56,577 nt of DNA from Amphimedon queenslandica (GCF_000090795.2 NW_003546418.1:130249-186825); one strand, 5' to 3'; shown: positions 33,785 through 46,605, counted from the stretch's first letter. The notes: generated by a model from the letters alone, not told the origin. Made by a program: numbers and translations.

Positions 33785-36700
33785 ATGGCGACTGGGTCTT
33801 TACTGGAGCAAACAGCAAGAAAGTGGCTGGAAGGTAATATGGAAGGAAGCAATGCAGACTATGACACAAATACTAAAAGACTTAATGTTCAAACCCCGGC
33901 AGGAGACTTCTATATAATAGATCCAGAAGGAAAAGAAGATAATTGGGTAAGACTGTGCTACCCTAGGCATTGATAAAGCTGATATATAAAGCTTTAGTTA
34001 TATGTTTATGATAATGTATTTATGTGTTATATGCTTAGTTATATGTTTCAATTACAGTTGGATGTTATGTTATAGGTGTTACAAAATTGAGTAAAGCTAC
34101 ATTGTACATGTACATGTACATATACGAGGTGTCTGCACAGGGTTTCCCATAGAATTTTGACATTGTGCTCATGCAGCTTCTTGACAGTGGATTGCATGTT
34201 CAAAATTATACCAAAGACCCTGTACTGTTGTACAGGGTATTTTGACGAAAATTACAAGGAGAGAGTTCTTCATTTTTATAATCTTTCCTAATACATATAC
34301 ATGTCCTTATGATGTGTATTGAATTTGAGCTGATTCCAATCAAATTTGAATTTTTTATAAATTTTTTAAGTTGCTCAAATTTGGGCCAACTAATAAAAGC
34401 TATAGCCTTTGTTTTTTGGCTAGATTTAGTCAAAAATGGCTAGGAGAAAATTTTTTATTTTTGTATTTTTTCTTATACACATACATCTTCTAATGCTGTA
34501 TATGAAGTTTGAGCTGATTCCAGTTAAGTTTAGATTTTTTATGAATTTTAGTTGCTCCAAAAGCCATGGACTATTGTGGTGCTTAATAGTCTTGTTTCAT
34601 TTATTTAGCCTGCTTTGTGGGAAACCCTGTGTCTGTATGAAGTACTTTGACATACATGTACATGTACTGTATTTTTTCTACACATGTATGTTTCAAGTAT
34701 AGCCTATGACTGTGAATACTGTGCTTGCTACAAAATTAATGTACATGATAATTTGGAATTTGTGAATTTTAAATGTAGTGAGGAACTAGACATTGCTTTT
34801 TACACAATGTATTTTATTCTAATTTCAGACTGTATGGAGTGATGATACTAGCACTGCTCAGCGTTTCAGTCCTCATATTGATTACTTCACATTCAATAAG
34901 ACACTGACTCAAGTATTAGAGAAAATCAAGGAATGCATGACAACAGTGAGTACCAGTCTTAAACTATTGTGTATTTTATTTTAAAATTTTTTACCATGAA
35001 AATAAAAATTACTGTATGAGTGATTCACAATACACAGTTGTGTACTTAAATGTGTTCATGTGCATTAAGATTTGAAGTGCCTGGTACATGTACTGTACAT
35101 AATAGGGTAAGACAAGGAGAGAAAATTTTCTATTTTTTGTTATTGTTTACTTTTAGTACATGCACATGTACATTCTCATCAAGTCACACCTTTAGCTAGA
35201 TGTACCGTATTTCTTTAAATAAAAGCCGGATGCAAATAAAGACCAGGGTAGCAATAGAATTCAACGATAAATACGCAGATCCAGCCTTTATGTAACTCAG
35301 TAGCCTTGTGGATACTGCCTTAAGTTCCTGAAGTCAAATGCTTAAGATCACTGGTTCAAATCCCGTTCTGGTCCTACATGTAAGTTTTTAAAATTTTTTC
35401 AAGGTCCAAATACCATTTTAGGAAATAGACGCCCGGTCTTTTATTTAAGGAAATACGATACATGTACATGTACACACATGTACATGTACTTATTGTATAT
35501 TTCAAAATTTCCACTAGGAAAAATTAAATTGTGGTAATTATTGTTTTTAATTCTTTTACCAAATTGTAGTCAGCATCAGCCACCAGTGACAGTGGAGGGG
35601 AGGAGGAGGAGGAGGAGGAAGATGGAGAGGATGATGAAGGATATGATTATTACGGACTAGATGATGATGATTATAATGATGATGATGATGATGTGAAAGA
35701 GAAGGAACAGTAAGAGATAGAGAAAGGGGATTGTATGAGGCGGGAGTAAGAGTGTATTAATGTACATGTACATTGTATATGCATGTAATACTTGTCTAAT
35801 TTATGAGCAACTTTTAAAATCATAAAAATCCAATTTTGGAATTCAGGTAAAATTTCTACACAAACACATTGAGGGTGAGGCTACACCCACCCCTGTGTTT
35901 GCAGATTATTTCTTTGAGGGTGTCAGCGCCTTTTCTTTCCTCTAGTCTAGAGTACCATTAAGTCTACACGTACACTGTAAATGTGCATGTATAACTAGTA
36001 CAGTTTATGTAATTGGATTTCTTGTTAAATTTGCATGTACTCTACCTTTTAACTGAGATTTAAAGCTATAATTATTTTCTCCTGTCTATAGGAATGAAGA
36101 TGAACAGGAAGTATCAGCTGATGACTTTTTCACTGGGGATGGTAGTCCAGGAGCTGTACACAGATTACTAGCAGGTTATTAATCTACATGTACATGTATG
36201 ACAATATGTGTGTAAGTAATACATGCTACAATGTACAGTGTATGTACACATATGGTGATACAAATGTACATCTACATGTACATGCACATTTTGTAAATGT
36301 ACTTGTATCAAGAGTACTTGATTGGGGGTTGCCCCATCATGTACTCTTGCTTGTATTAAGATGTACTTTTAATGCTCTAGACCATTTATTGAGTCATAAC
36401 TCAGTTATATGTGTAGCTTTGTTGCTCTTGATATTATTGATAAAAACAAATTTTAGTTTATTGTCTAACAGGAGTGCAGTACTGATACTTAGGGTTCCCA
36501 CAAAACATGCTAAGTGAGCTAGACAGTATAAGCTTCATGAGCTAAAATCACTACAATACAGCACATGGCATTCCGGGCAACTTTGAAAATTTATAAAAAT
36601 CAAATTTGATTGGAATCAGCTCAAGTTGATACACGGACGTGTGTATATATCAGACAGAAATATATAAATGGAGAATTCTCTTCTACCAATTTTTGATGAA

Positions 36701-39018
36701 ATTTGGCTGAATACCAAAGGCTACATTACATGTGCATGTACAGCCTTAGTTTGGTCAATTTATGAGCAACTTAAAAAATTTATTAAAAATCTGAACTTGA
36801 TTACAATCAAATCAAATTTGAAAAATAACATCAGAACATGTATATGTATGTGTATCGGAAAAAAATAATGAAAATGGAGAATTCTCTCCTAGCCATTTTT
36901 GACGAAATCAGGCCAATAGCCTTTGTTCATTGGCCTGATTTTTGAGCAACTTTTAAAATTTATTAAAAAATCCGAACTGGATCAGAATCAACTCAAATTT
37001 GAAAAGTAACATAAGGACATGTATATGTATCAGAAAAGTTTTTGATACTTTACTAACCATTTTTGGAAAAAAATTTGGCTGAAGGCCAAAGGCTGTATTA
37101 ATAGCCTTTGGTTGTTTGCCCAATTTTATCTGTATACATGTACATTGACACATACATGTACATGTACATGAACATATATGTATATTAGTATTTTAATTCT
37201 TCATTCTATCGGCATGATTTTTAGATCTAAAGAACATGAATAAGTCAGATGGAAAGTTTGGTATCTCAGGCTGTCCTAGAGGAGTACGTTATCATGAACC
37301 AGTGATAATAATAATATTCCTGCAATATATTATTTTAGGACAATTTATTTGTTTGGGATGTGTAATTATCAGACTTTGATACAAAATCACTACTATACCA
37401 AGATTTAGAGGCATATGCTAAAAGAAGAAATAGAAAAGTCAGTTATAGTACAATCATTTGTCAATTTTGTCATTTTGGTACATTGCAGCCTGTAATTGAT
37501 ATTGAGATGAAGTTTCCAAAGGATTATCCAATGAATCCACCTTTTGTACGAGTACTAAGACCCAGGTTTCAGTTTCTTACTGGTGAGATTGTAGTAATAA
37601 TTACATGTATGTGTCATAGTAAAGTACCATATACAATGTAGCTGGAAAGTTTCATGGCCAAAAACTTTCATGGTTTTTGTGGTTTGGAATGACACCACGA
37701 AATTAAAAACCACGAAATATTTGCAGGTTAATGAAAGGCGTGGAAGCTGCACTGATGATCCACGAAAACAAAAACCACGAATAAACTGTGAGCCACCAAA
37801 TCATGAAAGTTTTTTGCCATGAAACTTTCTTGCTACAGTGTATATGGTAGTATAGTAATACAGTATGCATGTACTTATACATGTACAAATGTACTTATTA
37901 TTGGTTATGTACATGTACATACTATATATTTCATGTGGTGTAGTAGATGTACACACATGTAGATGGTGTGCCAATTTCTTCACAAAAAAAACATATACAT
38001 GTACGTGTAAGAGATATCACTTTTTGGTTTTTTACATATTCTTTCAGTTTTAGCTGATTCTAATCAAGATTAAGGATTAAGTTTCCTTTTAAGTTGCTTT
38101 AAAATTTGAAGAAAATATCACTGATATACATTTACATGTACATGTAGTAATGAAATGGTAATTATGATATACATGTACATGTACACATGTATATGTAGTA
38201 TTTTATGCATGTACATGTAATGTATATGCATCTACATTACATGTATTACTTCTTTATAACCTATTACAGGTCATGTTACTATTGGTGGTAGTATATGTAT
38301 GCAGATGTTAACAAGGTCAGGTTGGTCTCCATCTAATGATATAGAGGTACATGTATTACTCATTATTGTTGTACATATACACTGTAATGTAGCTTCTTTT
38401 TGTTTAATAATTACTACTACATGTACCTTCTTTTTATGCTGTAATGTGTTAAGCCAAATTTGTTAAGCGAATTAGCCTGTAGAAAGTTAATTGGTGAATT
38501 TTATATTGTCGATTTTGTGCCATGTGCCACTGAGCATGCTCAGATTGAAACAAAATGGCTGATTTTACATTGGTGATTTCTTCATAAAGCTGCCAATCAC
38601 CAATATTAATTTCTTGTCAATAAATCATCTTGTACAGTATTATGTTTGCCAATTATACAGTGCTGTGAAGAATAAAGTGACATGTACATGTAAATTTTGA
38701 TGTCATACATGTAATTAAATGTACATGTATAACATACTGACAAAATATGGACAGACATATGAATTTCGATACTTCCATGGAGCTTTAACTCAATATTTCT
38801 CTTTATTATACTTGTTAGTATTAATAAACACATTTTCCCAACCTTGACAATTTGAACATTTTCCTTTTTTGTTTCAGAGTATATTAGCTCAAGTTAGAGC
38901 TGAAATCATGTCGGATTCAAATGCTCGTCTTGATCTCTCATCTAGTGGGGACTATTCTGAGAGTGAAGCCAGACAAGCTTTTGAAAGAATGGTTCATAGA
39001 TATGGCTGGAACAAATAG
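33785..39018 (+). CDS. UBE2Q-like ubiquitin-conjugating enzyme E2 (with in-frame stop)
   Basis: Nine exons: 33785-33946, 34829-34945, 35570-35709, 36092-36174, 37225-37283, 37339-37437, 37489-37582, 38270-38346, 38878-39018. They join in phase to about 323 codons. The N-terminal part leads to an acidic run (about residues 94-140, Glu/Asp-rich). The C-terminal UBC fold has FPKDYPMNPPFVRVLRPRFQ, then HVTIGGSICMQMLTRSGW with the active-site Cys in GGSICM. It ends VHRYGWNK. This layout is that of UBE2Q-type E2 enzymes, which take ubiquitin from E1. Exon 6 reads FVWDV-stop-LSDFDTKSLLYQD, with TAA at 37363-37365 where a charged residue is expected. This is a lesion, sequencing error or polymorphism, since both sides are well preserved. 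The end of exon 5 could also be 37301. A possible poly(A) signal lies at 39323. Confidence 0.85.
34190..34580. repeat. ~190-bp satellite units in UBE2Q-like intron 1
   Basis: Two units with 'ccaaagaccctgtact', TTTGAGCTGATTCCAATC and ACATGTCCTTATGATGTGTA, plus-strand orientation as at 1040. Confidence 0.7.
35204..35459. mobile_element. TIR element with a tRNA-like interior
   Basis: Ends CGTATTTCTTTAAATAAAAG (left) and CTTTTATTTAAGGAAATACG (right) are inverted, with CCGG inside each. The interior contains an A-box-like TGTAACTCAGTAGCC (35291) and a perfect B box GGTTCAAATCC (35353-35363), spaced as in a tRNA with a long variable arm. It lies in intron 2 of the UBE2Q-like gene. It looks like a tRNA-derived sequence captured in a MITE-like hairpin. 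Confidence 0.7.
36555..37135. repeat. ~190-bp satellite units in UBE2Q-like intron 4
   Basis: Three units in reverse orientation, with 'attctcttctaccaattttt', GATTGGAATCAGCTCAA and 'ggacatgtatatgtatcaga'. The same family sits in intron 1 in the opposite orientation. Confidence 0.7.
37626..37849. mobile_element. MITE with CTGGAAAGTTTCATGG ends
   Basis: The left end 'accatatacaatgtagctgg' followed by AAAGTTTCATGG mirrors the right end CCATGAAACTTTCTTG, 'ctacagtgtatatggt'. The interior has CCACGAAAT/ATTTCGTGG-like pairs. It lies in intron 7 of the UBE2Q-like gene. Confidence 0.8.
38430..38620. mobile_element. Degenerate MITE relative
   Basis: Contains GCCACTGAGCATGCTCAGAT, the same central core as the elements at 2679, 19873, 46218 and 53095, with weakly matching ends. 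It lies in the last part of UBE2Q-like intron 8. Confidence 0.45.
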
Positions 39019-39397
39019 TATAATTATTTTTTCATAAATTTTAATTTAATGTTGCGTTTTTAACTATTGTTGAAGCTACATGTGTCTTTTTTCATTGTTT
39101 TTATTTTTATTGTGTTATATACTTTTATACTTCATAGTTACTCCTTTCATGGGAAGCTAGGCTGGTGGCTTCATTTATATTCATAGAATTTTAAAATTTC
39201 CAATGTCTCAGCTATGCTTATGCATGTACCTTCCTTTGTTTCCACACTTAGGCCTATGAACACTTGCTATCTTTCAATCAATTGAATGTACTAATAGTAA
39301 TTAATTAATTTTACAAGTTAATAATAAACTCGCTAACACTCTGTAATTAGTTTTTAGTGTAATGTATTTTGTGTTTATTATTTTTGTTGCAATTATA

Positions 39398-42300
39398 TTA
39401 AATAATTATGCATTCAGTTACATGTCTTTTCTTTAAATTCACCACAGGTAGTGGTTTGTGTGGCTGCTCTTTTCTGTGTTTATCAATTAAAATCTTCATT
39501 TGATCCTTAAAAAGAAATGTGTCTTCAGCATTAATCCCAATATATTCAAGTGATGGATGGACAAAGATAGTTTCATATAAATTTTGCACTAGTTCTATCA
39601 AGTTAGGTTGAGATAACTTTTGATTAATTTCTTGACACTCTAATGACTCTATCTTCAGTAACCTGATATTTGTATGTGTCTGTAGCATGTTAGTAACAGC
39701 AGGTAGTAAGTGTTCATAAAACAATGAAGTCTTCATTTCTTTCTTCTCTTCCTCACTACAGTTACTGTACAATGGATCTAGTGTGAAGATCATTTTAAGT
39801 TCTTTAAGATTGTTCTTTTGAGAAATAACATTGGTGAATGTTTGTATCTCTTCATTCAGTGGAATGGATACACTCAACTGCTGTAGACTGGTGTTGTGTC
39901 TGACACCAGTTGTTAGGAAGGACATGAATGAACTGGGAATGTAAATACTATTGATAAGAATTTTATTTAATTTTTTGAAGCCTTTAATCTGAAGGTATTT
40001 TAGTGTTTTGTTTTGTGTTAACATGTCCTGTAAATTAATACCCATATTGTTGGTATATACACTATCCTCCTTTATCTCCACACTCAGAGCTTTAAGTGTA
40101 GTATTGGTTTGTAGAATAATAAATAGTTCACTAGCACTCTCAGCTGTGTTTAGTGATAAAGTGAGTGCATGTAGACTGGGATGAGAGAGAAATAAAATAT
40201 TTGGTGGGTATGGTTTAGGCAGTGTCAGACACTGTAACCCTTTGATACATGGAAGGAGTGATGTCATCAGTTTACTACTCAACCATCTTTCTCCTATTTT
40301 TAAAGCAGTCAGTGGTGTGTTCACCTCTACTATATTCAGTGATGATGGTAGGAGTTCATCAGGTATGTTCAGTGAAAGAGCTTGTAATGTGTTGTTGTCC
40401 TTTAGTAACTGCTCTATTACTCCATTGAGTAGAGGATGAGGATGACAAAATATGTCTAAAGCATTTAGTAATAATTTTGGAACGATATTTAGAGTTACAT
40501 TTAGCGTTAGTGATGTTATTGTTTCATTTTTTGTTACTCCTTTAATGACACTGATAATGGTACTTGTACTTGTTATTCTCATAAATTCAATCTTCATTTC
40601 TTGTAGTGATGAATTCATTTGTATACATTTCTCAAGTTTAGTGCACATGTAGTTAGTATTGCCTGCTGTTGATAGATCTATGGCTGTAGGACAACTCATT
40701 ATTAAGTGCAGTATCTTCAATTGAGGAAGATCGAGGAACTGTAACAATACAAGACAAGGAACATATTTACCTGGTTTTAATTCACAGTAGCACTCCTGAA
40801 TATTGTATAGAAGTGATGGTTGTAATATGTTATGCATTGCTTTATCAATGTCTACAAAAAAGTTTGCCTCTAATCTCTTAAACTGGGTTTGTAGCAAATT
40901 GTAGACTAGAGTAGAGAAGACTGCAGATGGCTGAAGCTGAAGCAGCTGAAGTAAAAGTTCCGGGAAGTGCAAGTGACTCCATGTTGTGTTGGAATTGTTG
41001 ATAAAATAGCTAAAACACAACCAGTCAAAAAACGATGAAAAATGCACTACTTTAAAAAGACACAGCGAGTGGTTATTGATGGATTGTGCTAATACTTGAC
41101 ATAAAGTTGTGTTTTGTGATTCATACAGGAGTTGAAAAAGAATCGGGGAAAGTCTGGGAAGATAACAAGAACAAGTTTGATCATCTTTTGCTACTCTAAT
41201 TTCAGGATTCTGATAAAAGTAACAGAGATGAAAAGTCTTAAACAATGGTTTCTTCTCGCACTGTAAGTCAAGATGTTGTATATTAAAATACTGTTGATAG
41301 CTCTCATGTTCAAGGTGAGTTAGACCTGCCACAAACCTTAGACACATTCGAAAGTGATCATCATCAAAGTGATCCATAAACACTTCCTCTGTCTTCTTCT
41401 CATGCTTAGCTATCCACCATGCAGCTAGAAATTCCTGTATACTCAAGTGAAGGAACTGATACTTCTTCTCATCATATTCTACAAACTCTGTGATTAAACC
41501 AAGATAGTCTTCTTTGACTGCCTCACTCAGTGACTGTAATTGATGTAATGAAAATGTCATACTAGTATTAGCTAGGTTAGTATAAGCTAATTGACATATC
41601 TCTTGTAAAGGTTTAGCTAATTGTGATGGTAATGAAGAAAGACTACCTAAAGTATGTGGGTCAATACCACGTCTATTAATATGTCTTCTGATAGTTTGTA
41701 GGATAAAGTTCTCATACAGTTGAGTGAGTGTTGTTAGTAAGTGTCCTCCTTCCTTACAATAAACTAAGATGACCATGGAACAGACTAGTGGTACATAACA
41801 CAATGATTGGACATCATTTCGTACTTTAAGATCATTAATAAGTTTCACTGCTAGTTGTGAGTCCTTACTGCTTTGAGTAGTTGTGAATACTTTGTATTTG
41901 TCATCATCTTCTCTTACCTTATTCATGAGTTCTTGTGCTAGTTTTGTATCTTTTTGAAGTGTTTGTATAATTACTGTTGATATTTCTTTCTCAAAAAACC
42001 CAATGACCTGAACATGTCTACTGAGAGTATCCATTTTCAAAAGTAAAGAGGAGGCATAGCTACGAGAGGTAGTAATTACGGAACATTGGTCTAACTGTTT
42101 TCTATAAATGATGCTAACAACTAAAGAAGACTGTCTGAGCTGTTCACTTAGTTCATCCCAACCATCAAAGATTATCAGTAATCCTTCTCCATTTCCCTTC
42201 TCAAACCATTCAGCTACCTTGAGAACTTCATAACGTCTATACTCAAACAGGTCAGCTAGTGTAGTAGCTGTAGCTATCTTGCTATTCCTTAAAGGACAGT

Positions 42301-44129
42301 AAAGTACCAAGTCATACTGTTGATGTACAAGTGGTCCATTAGACCACATATTTAACAGTTTACGACAGAGTGTTGTCTTGCCAATACCAGGAGGACCGTC
42401 TATTACTACTCTGAGAGACAGAGAACTATCTGTGGGTTGGAGGACATCTTCAACACTTATCTCTTTGTTTTCAGTTAGTTTAACTGTTTCATCAACTTTT
42501 CCTCTAAGTAGATGCCAAGCTGATCCTGCTTGTGTGCTGTAATCTTGTTTTTCTACAAGTGCAAGTCTTCCAAAAAAATCTTTTCCAATTCTTGGTGGCC
42601 AGTCTGTAGCAACAATAGGTTGGTGTTTGTAGTGTTGTCTCATATTGTCAGCATATCCTTGTACATCATCAGGTATTGAACTAATGAGTTTAACTACATC
42701 AGACTGACCTATTGATCAAGATACATGTACATGTATTTGCAGCAAATAATTTATTACCTCTCATATTAGTAACTGGTGTATTGAATAAATCATCAACTGG
42801 TGATGGTAGTACAGTATGTGAAATGACATTATCAGGTATAGACCGACCTAATGTATTGAGATCACTAATAATTTACACACACACACACATACTCACCTAA
42901 CTGGTGTAATATAGAGGTAGCAATATCTGTTAGTGAGCGATGTTTTTGGTTTATTAATACATGGCATATATCAATAAGATACTGCTCTGGATTAAGAGAG
43001 GATTCCAACTGTTGCTCAATGACATTCACAAGTTTACTAGATTTCTCATTATTTGTTAATCCTAATACATGCACCTCGTCTTTAGTTTGTTGTGGTATCA
43101 GTTCTTTAGCATACAGTGCATCAGTTACATTGCATAGATTCACACTAATAGCATGAACTAATTTATATGAATGACTCTGTAGTATATCTTTTCGTCCGTT
43201 ACCTACAGTATAGTGTATCAGTTAATAATTGTTGTATTAAGTGCATGTTTACCTGATGTAGTACTAGTAACAGATTCATTAATAATTACAGAAGCTGAGG
43301 ACGATACAGTAGGTACTGGTACAGTACTAGTAGGAGCATCAGTATTACCTATTATGTATTTTTAATTATAATAGATATAAATGCATGATCATACCTCCTG
43401 TACATTGATGTACTTGTAACTGATCATTAATAGTTTGCAATAAATTGATCTCTTCTCTTTTAGTTAATGCATTGAGTACATCTCTCCATGTTGCTGTAGG
43501 ATTCTTCTTAAGCCATTTAGAAAAGAGGGCTCCTTTACTTTGTTCAGCATTTATTGAAAAGTCTTCAATCGTTGTAATATCTTGTTGTTTTATTCCAGGT
43601 AAGAGAAGACCAAATGGTTGCCAGTCAACAAGTGGTTCAAGCCATTGAAGTAATAGGAAAATATCAGGTTGATCATCAATCATAGGACCAGGATTGAGTT
43701 CAACATCTCCTGATAAGAGGAGGAGAAGTAAAACCAAATAGTAAATCACATCAGAGCTACTGCCAATAGTAGCTATAAACAAGACTAATGACTGGAGGCA
43801 GTGGATCATAACAGTAGCAGTAATTATACCTATTGTAAATACATTGTATGATAATATTATGTATTATACTGTTAGTTTGTTTACCAGTTGAAGGCGGAAT
43901 AAAATTGAGCTTCATGCATGCATTTTAATAAAGATAAAAGAAGAGAAACAATAAGAGACAGAGCTGCTGGCAGTTTAGATGTCTTCTCTCCTGATGTAGA
44001 TCTAGTACTGCCTGACTTGCTGTCTACTGCAGCTTTGAATGAGTGAGAGTGGCGGCCATTTGCTGGTCTACTGGCTTGACAGTAGTTCCATAGTCCAATA
44101 CTTCCTCTCCATTGAGAAACATCAATCAT
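39398..44129 (-). CDS. NLR-3: leader-2A-Death-CARD-NACHT-LRR
   Basis: Exons 44129-43885, 43829-43395, 43348-43253, 43202-42897, 42847-42758, 42708-39398. Exons 2-6 join perfectly in phase 1. Exon 1 (leader, hydrophobic helix) is 245 bases and ends in phase 2, because a CATG-type 4-base duplication near 43914-43924 shifts it relative to NLR-1. Translation from exon 1 would stop early in exon 2. Exon 2 has its own Met (MIHCLQSLVLFIAT) followed by a Leu-rich signal-like stretch and DVELNPGP, then a Death domain. Exon 3 is a Ser/Thr-rich linker, exon 4 a CARD-like domain and exon 5 a linker. Exon 6 has a NACHT with Walker A GPPGIGKTTL and Walker B LLIIFDGWDEL, then LRRs. The NACHT is very similar to NLR-1. 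An AATAAA lies on the minus strand at 39379-39374. The remainder looks functional if translation starts in exon 2. Confidence 0.88.
43684..43707 (-). other. 2A ribosome-skipping motif of NLR-3
   Basis: Encodes DVELNPGP after six leucines and SG. If translation starts at the exon-2 Met, the whole upstream product is one signal-like peptide of about 44 residues ending in NPG. Confidence 0.9.
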
Positions 44130-44750
44130 CTTGTAATTATAAGTAAAGTATAATTAAAATGAACTATGATATGCTTACCTCTATCAGTATAAATGATCAA
44201 CTTTTGTAAGATAAAGAAATGAAAAGATACAGTCAAAAGTACAAGCCAGGGGTACAAGCAAAGCCGGTACAAGCGCTGTTGCAAAGAAGGCGTGGCTCCT
44301 GAACCATAAGCTCCACCTACAAACCTAATTAGCTACACCTCCTAATCACTGTTTAGATCGAGGTCAGTTTAGATTGAGGCAGCATAATTTTTGCTAGTTT
44401 TTTATACTCTTCAATCAGTTATTGATCTTTTAGGTACTTATCAGTACCTTATATACTCGTATTGAATCAATTGGCAATGTGGCATGGTAACTGATAAAGG
44501 CATATTGAATTTGAGCATAGATCTAAATCTATGATAGTCTCATTCTATAGGTATTGGATCATGTCAGTACAGGGAGGATCACGTGATAGGTCACATGACT
44601 TGATATCAACTGCCACTCCTTGTGTGAACGGGTGGGAGTGTTCCTGGCACCCACTTCAAGTGAGAAACCATACCCACTAATGATTGCGTAATATTTATTT
44701 GTAAAGGTTATTTTTTATTAATGATACTTATCAAGTGTTTTGTGAACAAA
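44130..44750. other. 5' flank of NLR-3, no gene seen
   Basis: AT-rich DNA with scattered short ORFs. The stretch 44560-44660 is more GC-balanced, but I can assign nothing to it. Confidence 0.45.
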
Positions 44751-44759
44751 TAAATAAAT

Positions 44760-44970
44760 TGAACTGACTCCGTCTAGAAGTTATGGCCATTTTTATGTTT
44801 AGCCATTAAAAAAATACCTTGTAATTATAATGTACCCATGTTTTTTCCAAAAAATGGCCCCAAAATCACCTCAAATTTTTATTACTTTTTTGTTACATAT
44901 TTATGTCCTTATGCTACATGTATGTAGAAATTAAGTTTGAGGTGATTCTGACTTCATGCAATTTGTAAAG
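44760..44970. repeat. ~190-bp satellite unit
   Basis: One unit of the dispersed family, with 'ttatgtccttatgctac' and AAGTTTGAGGTGATTCTGAC. It lies just before an exon-like stretch. Confidence 0.65.
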
Positions 44971-45041
44971 TTCCCTCTCTTCCATTCCACCATTTATGGT
45001 GTTTGTACATGTACATGCATGCATGTACATGTTTATTCCTA

Positions 45042-45129
45042 CAGAGTCCCGTAAGGCACTGTTTGCTGATGGTATTGGAGAGAAATCAAAGAGTAATTAT
45101 TTACTGACAATGCTGAAGGATATTACAGT
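45042..45129 (+). other. Orphan exon-like stretch
   Basis: TTCCTACAG and GTTAGT flank an open stretch reading SRKALFADGIGEKSKSNYLL followed by TMLKDIT. Not recognised. It may belong with the decayed exons at 46606-48575. Confidence 0.35.
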
Positions 45130-45979
45130 TAGTTTATTAACCTACATATACATATACACAATGTATTTTCATTGTATTTGGTAGTGATAATGTATAGGTA
45201 TATGCATGTATCATATTTAGCAACTTCTGCCAATCAGTAACAGTCTCAACTCTATTATTAAGAGTAGCCTCAAGCTTGTTATTATTTATTTTACACAGAT
45301 GTACATGTACATGTATTTCTTAATTTTGTAGTATTTTTGTCTTCCTCTCCACTAGTAGTGTGTATTGGTGAACAGTTGGACAGATGGCACATGGTGTATT
45401 GTACACTGGTGAGGGAGTGTTCAGTAATGTAGTAAAATTGAGATACATCAAGATCAAGTCAAGAAGTATGTGAGAAAGAACGAGATGTGAGTATAGACAG
45501 ACACGCTTACTAATTAATATTAAAATGCATGTAATGTCCTTATGCTGTGTAAAAAGTTGTAGCTGATTCTAATTGTTGCTACTAATTTTTAAAGTACCAA
45601 GTTTTGGAGGGAAAAGCAACCTACCATATGTGGCCAAGCATGCATGTTTTTGTTCCAAAATCACCCCCAAATTTTATTATGCACATTGATAGTAATTTTG
45701 CAGCCATGTAGCATTGGAATACAGCAAAATTGACAAAATTTAATTTAGGCAATTTCATTATTAATATGCCAATCTCCAAAATCAAACTCTGCCAACTTTT
45801 TCAGTATCAATTTTGATAAAGTGAGCCTGAAATAACAGTCAGACATTGGACAGTTTTTGACCATTTTGTTCAATTGTTCAATCAAACTCTACATCGCTTA
45901 ACCAATTTTGTCTGAACAACATAATCTGTATAATAATTCATCATGCTTGATTCACAAAGCAAATTAATAGTTAAATAAC

Positions 45980-46210
45980 ATGCTTTATGAGCTGATACAT
46001 GTAAGCACTGCAATACTGTACATTGCATTTGGAGCAACTATAAAAATTCATAAGAAATCCCTATTTTGTTTTGAATCAACTCAAACTTGATGCGCAGAAT
46101 AAGGACATGTACATGTACATGTACATGTATATACATATACTTGTATGTATCAAGAAAAATTATAAAAAGTATCTCCTACCCATTTTGGCAATGTTAGGCC
46201 AACAACCCTA
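45980..46210. repeat. ~190-bp satellite unit, reverse orientation
   Basis: Includes 'ttgaatcaactcaaacttga', 'aaggacatgtacatgtacat' and TTTTGGCAATGTTAGGCCAA. A second unit lies at 46420-46530, so the family flanks the MITE at 46218. Confidence 0.6.
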
Positions 46211-46217
46211 TACTATA

Positions 46218-46412
46218 TACCGTATAACACTTTATTTTGGTGGCGCTTTTGCTGTAAAATTGTAATTTGTGGTTTTTAATTTGGCGATTTTTATGTACAC
46301 ATGCATTACTGAGCATGCGCATTAATGATCAGCAGTTTTAATATTGGTGATTCTGCTTCTAAACTGCCAATTGCCAAAATAAAACTCCACCAAATTAAAG
46401 CGTTATACGGTA
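46218..46412. mobile_element. MITE with CCGTATAACAC / CGTTATACGG ends
   Basis: TACCGTATAACACTTTATTT at the left and TAAAGCGTTATACGGTA at the right are inverted. It is the same element as 2679-2886, read from the other strand, with core GCATTACTGAGCATGCGCAT. Confidence 0.82.
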
Positions 46413-46605
46413 GTACAGAGGCTTTGGCCTAATTTATTAAGAATTTAAAATTGATGAAAAACCAAATATGATCAGAATCAGCTCAAACTTTCTGTACAAC
46501 ATAAGTACATGTATTTGTATCAGAAAAAATATACTGGTATGATTTAGTTGTAATGAATCAGGAAACTAGCTCCCACTAATTAACTATTATCAATACTTTA
46601 GGAGT

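Noticed and set aside
35291-35375. Functional tRNA gene
   Set aside because: A and B boxes are visible, but I could not form a convincing acceptor stem, and the stretch lies inside a TIR element.
37360-37372. 13-base intron removing the UBE2Q-like stop
   Set aside because: Far below a workable intron length, and the frame on both sides of TAA is the same, so a single-base change is simpler.
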